A stretch of 64,000 nucleotides of DNA from Dipteronia dyeriana (Eukaryota; Streptophyta; Magnoliopsida; Sapindales; Sapindaceae). This document shows, piece by piece, positions 47,132-58,537 of the stretch. The position numbers were made by a program, and so were the translations under genes. How positions within the stretch are numbered: the first letter of the stretch is position 1; each line of letters opens with the position of its first letter. The DNA lies in NCBI GenBank assembly GCA_032871835.1, contig CM065296.1, forward strand, positions 122,708,146-122,772,145, given 5' to 3'. The notes beneath the pieces were generated by a model. The model was not told the origin of the DNA. It saw only the letters and a list, made by a program, of their open reading frames with translations, and made no database searches.

Positions 47132-48313
47132 AATTGGTGTGATATGGTGCTGCGTAAAATTTTATTGTGAGTTGGGTATCTGTTTCAACTTGTAGGAGTT
47201 CCAAGGAGAACAACACTGCTTTTGGCTGCTATGTGTAATGTATGTTTTACTGGAGGGGAATAATGGTCCCCTTGATTCTATATTAGTTTGATTCATACAG
47301 GGAAGAGGAGATGAAAAGCCGATGACTACCCCGGTACATTATAGTTTTCACGAGCCTCTCTCACACACTATTAGATTCACAATAAAACTGGCCTTCGTCC
47401 AGCTACATGTAAACTACAAATGCAAACTTCGTCCAGCTAATGTATGTTGCTGCATAACTGTGGCCTTTTGTATTGAACGATGTAAAAAAAAGGTTTCTTC
47501 TCTCTTTTTCTACCATTTGGACCACCATATCTTTTCTGAAGTTACTGTCTCTATCGATGTAAAACGCCCAACACTAAGCCACTTCCGATCCAAAAATATC
47601 AACTTTGACCCAGCAACACAACTAAATCCAACTAAAAGAAAACAATCTAGAATAGGTAGAAACTATCAAGTACGAGTCTATAAAAGACAAACTCTAACAT
47701 CCTGTATGACAAAAGCTGCTAGAGTTTATCCAGAGAAAAGGCGTTGTAAATCAAATCAGGAAGGAGAACTTCAATGGGGCGGTCATATATACTAGTTTTT
47801 TTCTTTTTCTTTTTCTAACCTGCATCTGGTCATTCTGGTGTGATCTAAAGAGTATAATGAGGTACATCACCACAGAGTCATCCATTATGAGATGGAACAT
47901 AAAGACATGTGTGGCCCGTCAAAGCCAGTATTTCATTCAAAAATCAGTTTAGATATACAATCCAACATATATGACTACTATATTACCCTCAAAATTGAAC
48001 AAATTGAAACCTTTCATACATGATATGGAAAAACACAATATGTTGCTGAAAATAACTCCGTAGACACAGATAAACCACCCTCCCCCTCTCCCTGTTTTGG
48101 TATGTGAAGCTGATCCTCCTAAGTGACAATTTATACGTGAATAGATCCAGATTCAAACCTGTGATCAGAGAAGAAAACTTAGTGCGGGGTGATGTGATCT
48201 TGAAGGCATCCAAGGGTTTCAACAAATAGTATGGGACCATTTACACCCCCCAGTCATGGTTGTCTCCTCAATGCAACATCCATACATCCCACAATCATCA
48301 AAGATTAAGTTTA
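47132..48313. other. Intergenic region between two convergent genes
   Basis: Holds the CESA 3' UTR on the left and the 3' UTR of the minus-strand coiled-coil gene on the right. A 157-codon open stretch at 47322 has no recognisable family and is probably chance. Confidence 0.55.
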
Positions 48314-51112
48314 TCAGGCTGTGGAAAGATTGATGGATGCTGCCAATTCTGCTAACTGCTTCCTATCAGAATTGGCTACAAGTTCCATGGAGATGAAGTG
48401 TTTTGGTAAATTTTCTAGATCTTCTTCTTTTAAATCATAAAGTGGTTGAAGCTTCTTAGCTTCAATATCTGCTGCTTCAGCCTCCGTAAGTAGAAGGTTA
48501 GCTTCTTCTAGGTCTCCCAACTTTAGGACAGCTGATCTTTCAGCCGTAGCAGCACCAGCAGTTATAAGTAACCTCTGGAATCTAGCCATTGCCACCTCTT
48601 TTTCCTTCGATAAAATCAGTCCTTCAGTCTCCTGCAATCTGTTAATAGTGTCTTTAATATCATCCTCCAGTTTCTCAAGTTCTAAAACGGAATTTTCCAT
48701 TTCACTCTGTATGCTATCCTTTTCAAGGCTCAATGACTTTGCCTCGGCAGCTATTCGTGCAGCTTCCTTGAAATTTCTTGCAGCAGCAGCTACTTTCTTT
48801 TCTGCTTCAAGCTCTGGGGCTCTTTTGTCTATAAAAAATATTCTCTGCTTAAAGGATGCTATATTTTGCTGGACGCTAGATTTTGTTGAAGATAGTTCCT
48901 AAAAACAGAGAGCATGAATACCAACTTAACAATGGCATCAAATTGAAAAAATATAACAAAATGGGGACCAAGTGTTAAGAGGATTTGTAAATGTTTGCAT
49001 TTTAGAAGCTGATTTTAGAGCACAAAAATGAACATCGTTAACTTCATTTGATTAGGAATATCAATAACTTCTTTTGCATAACTAAATACTACAAAAAAAA
49101 ATGCAGAAAACGCAGATGAGATCAGAAACTTAAGCCATATTTTCAGGTGACTGAGATTTAAACAGTTTAGCCACTTCAGGTTTCAAAAAGTGAGCAGCTT
49201 CAAAGAATATTGAGTTGGTGGTTTAGTAAGGTGAGGAGTCCAACAGCAATATGGGAAATTTCTAGGATCACAATTTGAGATGATGAGAGAATCCTTTTCT
49301 TATCCCTGTGAAATTGGACAACACTATGCTATTGTCTATGCTTGTATTAGTCCTATTTCCTTTATTTCCTTGGAGCCAAACCGAATAGAAGTATAGATAT
49401 AATGCCTTAAACAGATTGTATCAAATAGATGAAATCTAATAAAAAGGGAAGTAAAGGTAACCTGTAAGGAAGCTCTAGCTGCAGAAACCTCCTGCTGGAG
49501 CATCTGGACATCTTCTGAAAGCTTCTCCTCATTCTTTGCAAGCCTCTCTTTATCCTCCCTCGACTTTAAAATGGAAGACATCAGGCTTCTTCTCAGCCCA
49601 ACAATATCCTGATAGGCTAGTGCCTCATATGAAGATACTTTGGCAAGTTCCTTAAGCTTTGCTGCCTTGTCTGCTTCCTCATTAAAAAACTCATCAATTT
49701 CCTTCTTTTTCATAGACAGGGCTTCAATCTCCAAGTCCAACTGAGAAAGCCCCGATAGCAATTTATCATACTTTTGATCAATACTAGATTGGAACTCCTG
49801 AAAGCCAGATATCACGTCCGAGATCCTTTGCTCAACTACTTGGATTTTAGAGTCATTAGCGGCTATCTCCTTCTCCTTCTCCCTCACTAAAGCAAGTAAC
49901 TTCTGCAGTTCATCTGTTAGGTCATCCTTTTTCTTACAAAGAAAATCTTTTTCTCTCAAGTCATCCTCAATTGAATGCTCAATGGAATGGTTCAACACCC
50001 CACGAGCTTCATTTACTAAATGTGATTCGATTTCTACTTGTATCTTTTTGCCCTCTAAGGCTTCAGTTGATGAAACCCATCTGTCCATTTCTTCTGAAGA
50101 CAGTGCTTCTGTTTTCTTCAACAATACATCCGCATCATTTGCAGTTTCCTGCGAAATTATGTTGATACGATGAACATAATTGCAAAATATAAAAGCTTTC
50201 ATCTTGCAGATCTGTATAGAACGACACATAAAATAGAATGAAAGGAAAATAGAGTGAACAAACCTCAGAGAAAGTGTGAAGTAGAGAAGCACACTCTTGT
50301 TCAGCAGCAATTTGGGATTGTAGAACGTTGTGCAATTTAGAATCAATAGCATCGCAATGCGCTTCAGCTTCTCTAAGAAGAAGAAGAGGAGCATGATAAT
50401 GGTTCTCAGCAGCAGCAAGGTCGTCGCTGATTCTCTGGGCGGCCTCGAAATCTTCGGCCTCGCAGGCATCATCCAACTGCTTTTGGAGTTGGGAGTGCCT
50501 AAAGGAGGCCGAGTGAAGATGGTCTGCAGCTTTTCTTCTTCTTTGGATGGAATCTTTGCGAGCAGAGGAGACAGTGGCAGCCGATTCACGAGCACGCTTG
50601 AGCTTCTCAGAGATGAGGGTCTTTAGCTGCTCAAATTGTTGATGGGGATTAAAGTTATCAGCGCCATGGTTTGGAGCAACAGAGGTGGAATTTGCAGAAG
50701 CATCATGGATTGTATCATCAGCATCGTTTAGAACAAGAGAGGTGGAAATAGCAGAAGCATCGTGGATTGTATCAGCAGTATCGTCATCATCAGGATCATC
50801 GTCATCAGGTAAACGAGGGTGATCTCTAGCGTATCCGATCCGGAGAGCAGAAGCTCTCTTTTTCTTTCTGGAAACTTTAGGTTTGGTATTAGTAAGACTA
50901 GTAGGAGTAGTAGAAGGAGAAGGTTGATGATGGTCGAGGGTATGAGTTTGAAGGGTGAGATCAGAGAAAAGGTTCTCGTCAAGGGCACCTACAGGAGTGA
51001 CACTGGATTCAGATTCAGATTCAGATTTAGATTTAGGATCGTCTGCAGCGAATTGGGAAGGTGTAAACAAAACCATTCCCTCAAACAGCGAATCCATCTC
51101 ATCAACCTCCAT
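48314..51112 (-). CDS. Coiled-coil protein with UVR-like motifs, 3 exons
   Basis: The minus-strand model joins 51112-50264, 50148-49462 and 48898-48314. Introns are GT-AG, the frame is kept, and the product is 706 residues. The N-terminus (MEVDEMDSLFEGMVLF) is followed by an acidic, Ser-rich region, a basic cluster (KVSRKKKRASALRIG, about residues 79-93) and an Asp run. The rest is mostly charged heptad-like coiled coil. Two short UVR-like motifs are visible: LDDACEAEDFEAAQRISDDL at about 213-232 and ARNFKEAARIAAEAKSL near 551. UVR motifs pair coiled-coil helices in UvrB/UvrC and some plant proteins. Residues about 113-152 contain a tandem repeat of DTIHDASA.STS. There is no signal peptide or membrane segment. 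Some relatives are annotated as SMC-like or transport-related by coiled-coil similarity only; the function is unknown. Confidence 0.85.
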
Positions 51113-51873
51113 GTCTGCTCAGTGCTCACTCAATTTTCTCCTCTCGATTCTAAACTCTCACAATTCACAACACTGAAATGGCTTTGCTTCCGCCGTCTTG
51201 TTCTTTTTATAAATCCAGGCCCAACATCTCTTTCTGTCTTGGGCTCTCCGCATCAACCCACTAGTGATCTTAATGTGTGAACACAACATCTCTTTGAAGA
51301 AAATAAATTGACAATAATAAAATTGGGAATGGCACGAATTAATTGAATGAAATTATACAAGTTAGATGATATTGGAGTTTGGTAATGGCACGAATTATGT
51401 TCATGTTTGATCATGTAAATTAGAAACATTAAATAGTATGTAAGACTGTGAGGGAGAAGAAAGAGGGTGCGGTGAGTTAGGAGTTATGGAGGTTGGGACA
51501 TTCATATAATAATGATGGAATATAGGCACCGTCTCCTCTTCCTATTCTTCTTTATACGCGGTTCCTGAGTTGCCCTTGACTTGTCTATCAAGTATCAACC
51601 ATATTTCTCCTTTTTACTTGCTCTTTATTTGTTTCCATTGGAATATATATAATTATATTGACAGCAAACATATAGTATTAGAACCTACCATATGTGTATC
51701 ATCACATAATTCACCTTCTTTAATTAGGCTGATGGCCCGCCCCAACTCACCTCCCGCGCCTCCGCTCTTTTATTCCTTCAAAGAAGTCAACCACTTTCTA
51801 TATTAAACCATTCTCGTCCTATATGTACACTTGTCACCATCACAAACTCATCACCTAGAGCAGAGATGATGAG
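51113..51873. other. Intergenic region upstream of the SAUR remnant
   Basis: Contains the 5' flank of the minus-strand coiled-coil gene and the upstream region of the plus-strand SAUR sequence. No further gene is seen. Confidence 0.5.
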
Positions 51874-52201
51874 ATGATGAGTGGCAGTATGATGAAGCTA
51901 TGGAGCTGCAGAGCCAAGAGTTCCCCATCACAGGGTCATGTGCGTGTTTTCGTGGGAAAAGACATGCAGTTTAAGTTTGAAATGGAAGCCAATTACCTCA
52001 ACCATCCTCTCTTCCACAACTCCGAAGAAGAATGGAGCCCTCAGGTTAGCTTGCGAGATTGATCTCTTTCACTATCTTCTTCATCTCCTCAACACCAGTA
52101 ATCCTTCAGCTCATTACATGGACCCTTCCGATCTCATTTCCAACTTCTACAAATATTCTCATCTCCTCTCACATTATTGTAATCTTCACAGTATAACATA
52201 A
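51874..52201 (+). pseudogene. SAUR-type auxin-responsive gene, frameshifted
   Basis: The ATG at 51874 opens a frame with a clear SAUR core: GHVRVFVGKDMQFKFEMEAN, then YLNHPLF, then SEEEW. The frame stops after 62 codons. The rest of the SAUR domain continues in another frame from about 52035 (GALRLACEIDLFHYLLHLL, then MDPSDLISNFY) to 52201. SAUR genes are small, normally intronless, and promote cell expansion by inhibiting PP2C.D phosphatases. Between HPLF and SEEE a few residues usual in the family are also missing, and the segment between SEEE and GALR is shortened. A deletion plus frameshift fits best. An assembly error or a tiny unannotated intron is less likely. Confidence 0.78.
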
Positions 52202-52551
52202 ATTTTTACGTCTTATACATTCATGTTTACAGCTAACAGCTATTCTTTTTATTCTCCAGACTTTTCCGGTTGGCAAGAAAAGAAAAATATAAATGACAGC
52301 AGAGGCGGAATCTTCGTTCTTATTATCTTCTTTATTTATTTCCAAGTTCCAACACACATGACATGACTTGAAACTAACTATTTACACGGTAGCAACTGGA
52401 AAGCAATCGGCTTATCTCATACTCAAAGTCTCTGGTGTATCAACTTTTAATCAGCCTTCATTTTGTTTACTATTTGAAAGTTGTCAACAAGCTTGAATAC
52501 TTTCAGTTACTCTTCTAATCTATCAGTGATTCAGTGTAGAGTAAAACTGAA

Positions 52552-54250
52552 TCAGTTTGGTTTAATATGTTCTATCTTTCTGTATAAATAACATTTACAT
52601 TTTTTATAGTCTTTTCTTTTATAAACCTTTTTCTTATTTTTAAAAGCCTTTTTAATTGTATCTTTTTTGTTATTATTATATTTTAGTTTTAATTGTGTGT
52701 TATTTTTATTATAAAGTCTCTTAATAATTTTCTTCTTGCATGTTCTATTTTTACATATTGTTCTTCCACAACCTAATGTTGATATTTCATATAAATATAT
52801 ACACATTTTACTAAACTACATTTATACATGTCTTCCAAGTTTTTCTTCATCACATAAATCTCTAATTCTTTGTCTGACAAAATCTACTGCAGGTACTAAA
52901 GAAACTTGTCAAAATAATCCTTTGTTCTTTTTATTTTTAAACCATTCTTCTAAATCTTTATATAATTTTTCACCTATTTTTCCTAGTAACTTGGTTACAA
53001 ATTTCATTAATATATTTTCATTATAAGGACTTCCTATTTGACTCCAATATTTATAAAATAAATCTACATAATAATCAAAATATTGTAAATCTCATTTTTA
53101 ATTGCTTTAGGCTTCTTATAGCTCTTACTTGCTTTTGCGTATCATCTACTTCTTCCATTAAAGATCCTAGTATGCATTTTCTTATTCCATCTATAAAACT
53201 TAATATTGTTATATTTATTTCAAACTCTTTTAGTTCTAGTTTTTTTTTTTTCATCTTTTTTCATATATTCTCTCCAACCTATATAAATTTGTTTTTCATT
53301 ATATCCTAAGGTACTTTCTACATATACCAACTTGTATTTATAATCTACTATACTATTTAAAGCTTCAATTGAATGTCTTATTAAATTTCTTTCCCATTTA
53401 TTAAATATTGTTTTCCATTCGATAGGTTTATGACCTTAAACTTAAAATTAATATATCTTTTGCTTTAGGGGATTTTCTCCAATTTTCTAATTTAGTTTTA
53501 GCTTTATATATTCTTTCTTTATCTTTATAATCTTTATATTGTTCTTTTGAATCATGTATGCCTTTTTTTTCTAAATAATCTTCTATTCTTAATATAAAGA
53601 GATCTTCAGTGTCTGGAATCTTTGGTTGACTATTTTCTCCTTCCTCTATCTTATTTTTATCTTCTCCTACATATACTTCATCTTCTATATAATAAATATT
53701 TTGACGATTGTCTAATTTTAAATGTTCATAATTCATATTTTCTATAAGCAGCTTATCAATTTCATTATCATCTAGATCTAGATTATTACAAAGTTCTTCA
53801 AATAATTCTTTTGGTAAGTATTCTAGTGGTTTATTAAATATTAGTTCTATAATTAAATTTCTATTTTCAACTAATGTTTTTTCTTTATTACTTGTTCTAC
53901 TGTTAACATATTGATTTCATCTTCAAAATCTTCTTCTATTCTATCTATATTACCATGTTTTTTTATAATTTCTAAACCTTTAAAAAGTTTGATTCTTTTT
54001 GTCTGTATAAATATTATTGCTTTCATATATTTCTATATTTTAAACTTCTAAATCAAGTAATTTCCATTCTAATCCTTGTAATTCACTTTTATTTAACTTT
54101 TTTGATACCTGCATTTGTATATAATCATTATGAAAATGTTCTACTATACTTTTATTTATAAATCTAAATTTTTTATGATATTTATTATAACATCGTCTTA
54201 ATACAAATATTTTTATTTTAGGTTCTTATATTCAGCGTTCAAATTAAACC
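52552..54250 (-). pseudogene. Decayed A-rich coding remnant, possibly from a caulimovirid (endogenous pararetrovirus)
   Basis: The minus strand is very A-rich and holds several short open stretches that look like one decayed protein region: 53736-53428 (an acidic then Lys-rich segment), flanking pieces at about 54210-54050 and 53860-53760, and 52806-52552. The last piece is Lys-rich and ends in a pattern spaced like a CX2CX4HX4C zinc knuckle. Its second Cys position is Tyr and its last Cys position is a stop codon. A basic stretch followed by one such knuckle is typical of caulimovirid coat-protein regions. Many stops and frame changes are present and no polymerase is seen nearby. Another gag-like origin is possible. 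Confidence 0.4.
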
Positions 54251-55124
54251 CTTTGTTTATATAGTTAATTTTATCTTGCTACAAAACTCACTTATATCTA
54301 TATGTCTATATCAGGAAGACAATCTACTACTACTTTATTTCTAAGGTCTACCTCTATTGTACTATCATATAAATATAAATGTACTCCTATTATCACTACT
54401 CCTAAATGTCTTTCATTTTCGTGTTCAAAAATCCAAAAAAAATTCTGTTCATGTTTTTTGTCAAGCCTCAAGGGAGTTTGTGCAATTAGCCCTAAATTAT
54501 ACTTGCATTGCCATTAAAATTTCCTTATCCTATTAAACAACATAAATCCTAATTTAATGAAGATTTAAACTATAAATTAGTTTGGCAAGGAATTCTACTT
54601 GTATGGAAACATGTAAATGATGATAACATGAAAATACGGACCATAACCAAAAACAAATTAAAATAAATTATGTCCTATCCCCATGACCTTGGCATGATGC
54701 ACGGAATCAAAACTCCATGTAAAAAGTTCTACTTTGTTAAGTACTTTAACTTTGGCCATTTGGTGTTGCCACATGCTAGTGTAACACAACCACATCTACA
54801 ATTGCACGATCTGTCCACCATGCACTACAATGTATCTTGCTGTTTTATACCATATTTATAATGTGTTTCATCAACCGAAACATTTCCAAAAATTAATCCA
54901 AAACCAGCAGATTCAACTAAAATTCAAACCTGAAACTTGAATGTTCCTTGACAAAACTGATTGTAAAAGAAATATTCAACCACTTGTTGGAATTATTAAT
55001 TTAAGATTAGGAAACATTAAAACCAGAAAGAACATGTGTGCAGTTAACTAATATAATTCTAGGGTAACAGAACAACACCAGCCTATGACGCATGATAAAA
55101 TTAAATTTACATAAGTCATATACA
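54251..55124. other. Intergenic region
   Basis: AT-rich; short ORFs have no recognisable family. It may include more of the decayed region to its left. Confidence 0.45.
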
Positions 55125-55139
55125 CCTTCCAGTAGACAT

Positions 55140-55370
55140 GACCACGGTTCGGTTCGACTCGAACCGTGGAACCGAACCGTAACCGTGTGAAATGAACCGT
55201 AACCGTAAACGTAACCGTAACGTAACCGTAACCGTAACCGTGGAACCGGTTTCGGAACCGTAACCGGAACCGGAACCGTAACCGGGGGGTCGGCGGTTCG
55301 GTTCCGGTTCCTTCTCTTGAAAAACCGGCCAGGAACCGACGGTTCGGTCCCTGTTCAGGAACCGCCGGTT
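55140..55370. repeat. Left subterminal hexamer region of the hAT element
   Basis: Many copies of AACCGT, AACCGG and GGTTCC in imperfect tandem, for example AACCGTAACCGTAACCG. These may be transposase-binding repeats. Confidence 0.8.
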
Positions 55371-55716
55371 CCTGGCCTTTATTTAAAAAAAATAAATTTG
55401 ATTTAAAAAAAAAAAAACTGATAAGAGCCGTTGGGCCCAACGGCTCAATTTTTTTTTTCTTTTCCCCTTTAATTCTTTATTTCCTATAAATACCCCCCTA
55501 ATTCATTTCTTATCATGCAATTGCTCTCTCAAGTCTCAACTCCCTCTCAAATTTCAATTCTCATAATTCTCTTCAATTATCTCCCAATTAGTAAATTATT
55601 TATTTGTTTATATTTAGTGTATTACAATTATTATTTTTAAAAATCATTTTAAAATCCTTGTCAACAATTTTTATCTTAATTTTTTTGAAGAGTTTATTTA
55701 CAAATTATTTTTTTCG

Positions 55717-58027
55717 ATGGCAAGTGGAAGTGGAAGTGGAGTAAGAGATATTCCACCAAGGCATTCCGTTTCCAGAACCGGTAAGGGTCGTATGTCGGAG
55801 CCGGATCCGGTCCAACCGGATAATATCGATTTTGATGACACCGCTTACCATGAGTTCCTGCAACGGCAAGCCTATCTTGAATCTCTAAACTATCCAATCA
55901 ATCCAAATCCCCCTTTAATAATTTCTGAACCCAATTCTAGCCAGCCTAACGCCCCTAGCCCTAGCCCTGGTAATATGACAAGTCAATCAGAAAATATACC
56001 CGATTTTGCTGCATATCCAAATTTTGAAGAGCCGGCAGAGAAGGATAAGAAGCATCTCAAATCAGATATATTCGTTCTCCACATGAAGAAAATTACGAAA
56101 CCGAATGGAACATGTTGGGCGGTGTGCAATTACTGCCCTAAAGAATACAAGTGGACTAAATCTGGAGGATACGGCACATATAGGAAACATATTACGACCA
56201 GTCATCCAGCAGAACTTACCAAGGGGAATGCACAATCTCAAATTTCCAGGTTTTCTACCTCTAACACTCGATTATTTAAATATAGTGATCAAACTAATAG
56301 AGAAGAATTAGCTAGGATGGTAGCTGTAGAACATTTACCTTTTAGTTTTGGTGAAAAAGTTGGTTTTATTAAATATTGTCATAAAGCATTAAATCCTACT
56401 GCATGTCGTGTCCCTAGGACCACTTTCACGCGTACAATGTATGATATTTATAAAAAGGAAAAAAGGATTTTAAAAAAAATATTTTGCGAACTATATAGGT
56501 CGTGTTTCCGTATGTGCTGATATATGAACTGACCATTGGCGAATGCATTCATACTTAGGTGTAACTTGTCATTATATGGACAAAGCATAGACAATACAAA
56601 AAATAATTCTTACATTTAGAGTTTTTGATGATGCACATACTGCTGATAATATTTATAAAAATATGAAAATCATTTTTGAAGAGTATAAAATTGAAAGCAA
56701 ATTTTTTTCAATTGGTTTTGATAATGCTTCTAATAATACAGCAGCTATTCCTGCTTTAATTGAATTATGCAAGCCTTATTTTAATAGTAAATTTTTTCAT
56801 CAAAGATGTGCTTGCCATGTTTTAAATTTATGCGTTCAAAAAGGTAGAAATTCTTCAAGCTTTTATTAAACCCATTAAAGAGGCCCTCTCATATTTATGG
56901 AAACATCCTAATGTTATGAAAGCATGGGTAAGATTTTGTAAACAGGCAGGTAGACATCCCATTAGATTTTCTCGTGATGTCCAACACGTTGGAACTCTAC
57001 TTACAAATTGCTTTGTGAAAGTTATGAATATAGGGATTTATTAGTTTCTTTTATGCCATATAATGTTAGTCAAATCAATCTTTATGCACACCATTGAGAT
57101 GTTTATACAAAAATTTGTAATTTGTTAAAAGTTTTTAATAGTGCTAATAACAATTTATCAGGTATTTATTATCCTACTACTCAATTATTTATTATTGAGG
57201 GTTGTAATATTACTGGTGCATTTGCTGACTGTTCATCTGATATACAATTACAGGCATGCATTGAAGCTATGAAAAAAAAATGGTTAGACTATTATAGAGA
57301 ATTTCCAACTATTTACCTGCTTGCGTTGTGTTTTGACCCACGTTGTAAACTAGATGCATTGACAGATTATTTAACTCTTTATTATAAATGTTTAGGTATA
57401 CAATTAGAAATTAATACTTATTGTGCTGCAATTAAGATATTATTTTATCAGTTATATGATAAATATCGTAGAATTTATGGTCCATCATTAAACATTAGTG
57501 TTCCACAAAATGAAAATGTCTCCCAAACTCGATCTTTTGGAGTGTTGGGGGCGGGGTCTGCACTTTTATCCCAAAAGATCAAAAGATTGCGAGGTTCTTC
57601 ATCTTCTTCATCAAGTCCGATCTCGTATGATGAGATAGAAACTTATCATAGTACCAATTTTGAGTTTATAGGAGACGATGATGTGGATAAATTTGATATT
57701 CTACATTGGTGGAGAGAACATGAAAAGCACTTCCCAATCTTGTCTATAATAGCCAAACAGATTCTTGCAACACCGGTTTCTACAGTGGCTGTGGAACAAG
57801 AGTTTAGCGCGGGTGGAAATATTTTGGACGCAAGACGGTTGCTTTTGAGTCCAGAATCAATTCAAGTCCAAGTGTGTGTTGATGATTGGACAAAGGCTGG
57901 ATATAGACAACAAGAAATGGAGCCAGAAGTTATTTATGATTTCTTCGATGATGATCACACCACCGGCACCGGAACGGATGACAGCTTAGTTACAGACTTA
58001 CAAAATTACATATGTAAAAGACAATAA
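55717..58027 (+). pseudogene. hAT transposase with BED zinc finger, interrupted
   Basis: The ATG at 55717 opens a 267-codon frame with a Gly/Ser-rich start and a BED-type zinc finger (Cys 137, Cys 140, His 158, His 163; motif VCNYCPKEYKW ... RKHITTSH). The frame ends at 56518 just before a decayed catalytic region, where the usual hAT DIWT motif has a stop in place of Trp. Further pieces (IGFDNASNNTAAI and FHQRCACHVLNLCV at about 56700-56840) lie in another frame. A 301-codon frame at 57122-58027 holds the C-terminal part and dimerisation domain (WWREHEKHFPILSIIAKQIL, then TPVSTVAVEQEFSAGG). The protein would cut and paste hAT elements; the middle is broken, so this copy is inactive. Confidence 0.9.
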
Positions 58028-58324
58028 ACTGTAAAAGAACTACGTGGTCTTTGATTCCTCTAAACCCCGAGTCCGAGTGGATACATAGGCAATTTAATTT
58101 TGGTACAAATTAAGTGCAAGACCAATTTTTTTAATATTTAGTTTTATACATTTATTTCAATTTATGTATTTAGTATTATTTTTTTAAATTTTAATTTCGG
58201 CTTACGGCCTTACACAATAAAATTCATTTACAAGTTAATATTATTACATGTCTTATATTTTCGTATTTTTTTAAAAAATGAGTATAAATGTATAATAAGA
58301 AAAAAAAAAGAAAAAAAAAAAGGA

Positions 58325-58420
58325 ACCAAACCGGTGGAACCGGACCGGAACCGCGGTTCCACGGTTCCACGGTCGGTTCCGGTTCCGGCTCCGGCTCCGG
58401 TTCCGGTTCCGGTTCCGGTT

Positions 58421-58459
<39 letters not shown>

Positions 58460-58520
58460 TCTCCGGTTCCGGTTCCGGTTCCGGTTCCGGTTCTGGCTCC
58501 TTCCAGAACCGGAACCGGGG
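58325..58520. repeat. Right subterminal hexamer region of the hAT element
   Basis: A nearly pure run of GGTTCC and GGCTCC hexamers, about 20 units, ends just inside the right terminal repeat. It is the counterpart, in opposite orientation, of the left region. ORFs reading Gly-Ser or Pro-Ala repeats here are translations of the repeat. Confidence 0.88.
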
Positions 58521-58537
58521 TCATGTCTACCTTACAG

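Larger units (their letters stand above)
55133..58529 (+). mobile_element. Complete hAT transposon with a dead transposase
   Basis: The ends TAGACATGACCACGGTTC and (reverse complement) TAGACATGACCCCGGTTC are terminal inverted repeats. The flanks CCTTCCAG (55125-55132) and CCTTACAG (58530-58537) form an 8-bp target duplication with one mismatch, as hAT elements make. The element is 3397 bp. It contains a transposase pseudogene with BED zinc finger and hAT dimerisation domain, and both subterminal regions are packed with GGTTCC/AACCGT hexamers. Confidence 0.92.

Noticed and set aside
47322..47795. 157-codon plus-strand ORF after CESA
   Set aside because: Lies in the CESA 3' flank, has no recognisable family and no supporting splice or promoter signals.
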